Shown here piece after piece: positions 16,257 through 16,445 of a stretch of DNA of 16,445 nt (the first letter of the stretch is position 1; each line of letters starts with the position of its first letter). The notes beneath the pieces are model-generated. The model saw only the letters and a program-made list of their open reading frames with translations. It was not told where the DNA came from and made no database searches. This DNA is from DASQPR01 sp035713725 (GTDB taxonomy: Bacteria > Actinomycetota > Actinomycetes > Mycobacteriales > Micromonosporaceae), in the NCBI GenBank assembly GCA_035713725.1, contig DASTMZ010000080.1:1-16445 (forward strand), given 5' to 3'. A program made the position numbers and the translations under genes.

Positions 16257-16444
16257 CCAAGCGTCTCGCGCGTGTGCTGTGACTTTATGCGCGGTAAGGT
16301 GCACGAGAGCAGGGACGCGCCGGCGGAGAGCGCGGCCACGAGGATGAGCACGGCTGTGCCGATCCAGGGAATCAGGCCGACGACGGCGAGGAGGGCGCCG
16401 CCCCGCGCCACGGACTTCACCGGGGCTCTGCGCTCCTGACTGAC
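16244..16444 (-). CDS. C-terminal part of a membrane protein, 5' end beyond the window
   Basis: A minus-strand frame is open from the window edge to TAG at 16246-16244, 66 codons, with no internal start that looks convincing. It reads RRAPVKSVARGGALLAVVGL, then IPWIGTAVLILVAALSAGAS and a polar tail ending in TRETLGSAD. The hydrophobic stretch is long enough for one or two membrane helices, and the preceding Arg/Lys-rich segment suggests a cytoplasmic loop before it. Similar PW(I/V)G-containing hydrophobic ends occur in several bacterial membrane proteins, so I do not name a family. The tail after LLSCTLP is unlike the rest and could reflect a late frameshift. Confidence 0.4.
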   Translation of the reverse strand, partial: VSQERRAPVKSVARGGALLAVVGLIPWIGTAVLILVAALSAGASLLSCTLPRIKSQHTRETLGSAD

Positions 16445-16445
16445 G

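Noticed and set aside
1..16445. tRNA, rRNA, CRISPR arrays, complete insertion sequences or integrases
   Set aside because: No regularly spaced repeats, no tRNA-like cloverleaf and no transposase or recombinase motif were seen in any frame; a dedicated search could still find small RNAs.

Overview
This is a GC-rich bacterial window. I counted 88 G+C in the 120 bases at 2101-2220, about 73%. The family content (Tc toxin genes, an MntA-type nucleotidyltransferase remnant, a LivM-type permease remnant, a phospholipase C/acid phosphatase-type phosphoesterase remnant) suits a soil-type, high-GC organism. An actinomycete is my best guess, but it is an inference from composition and protein flavour. 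No RNA gene fixes the taxon.

The core of the window (about 830-13453, + strand) is an ABC-type Tc (toxin complex) locus. A 70-codon ORF with a strong Shine-Dalgarno site (832-1044) overlaps by 14 nt the start of a 2419-residue fused TcB-TcC protein (1031-8290). That protein has an SpvB-type N-terminus, six regularly spaced FG-GAP-like propeller motifs, TcdB middle domains, RHS repeats, an RHS core ending in a DPSG motif at about residue 2101, and a variable C-terminal toxin tip of about 318 residues. After 210 bp comes a 1650-residue TcA subunit (8501-13453). The C-terminal half of this TcA is canonical: pore/coiled-coil region, KFTN/WM motif and TcB-binding domain. Its front is unusual: two Ig-like domains, no recognisable VRP1 leader and no neuraminidase-like insert. 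In the family model TcA makes the pentameric needle/pore, TcB-TcC is the cocoon that docks on it, and the autocleaved tip is the payload.

Both flanks are decayed. On the left (1-530) is a frameshifted MntA nucleotidyltransferase with a possible HepT start. On the right, a two-gene minus-strand cassette (14151-15359) encodes a short XRE-type HTH protein and a 321-residue protein with a Cys4 zinc knuckle, a likely winged helix and a nucleoside 2-deoxyribosyltransferase-like domain (FEAGFA motif). It sits between two diverging pseudogenes, livM (minus) and a phosphoesterase (plus), and both have lost their 5' ends exactly where they face the cassette. A perfect 10-bp inverted repeat with a 31-bp period lies just upstream of the XRE gene and is a candidate operator. 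The window ends with the C-terminal part of a membrane protein on the minus strand.

The two giant ORFs are uninterrupted over 12 kb, while the short flanking genes carry several frameshifts. Real gene decay is therefore more likely than poor sequence quality. The most interesting items are the unidentified toxin tip (lower GC, internal hydrophobic segment), the reduced Ig-headed TcA, and the XRE plus deoxyribosyltransferase-like cassette, which has the look of a small defence or stress module.
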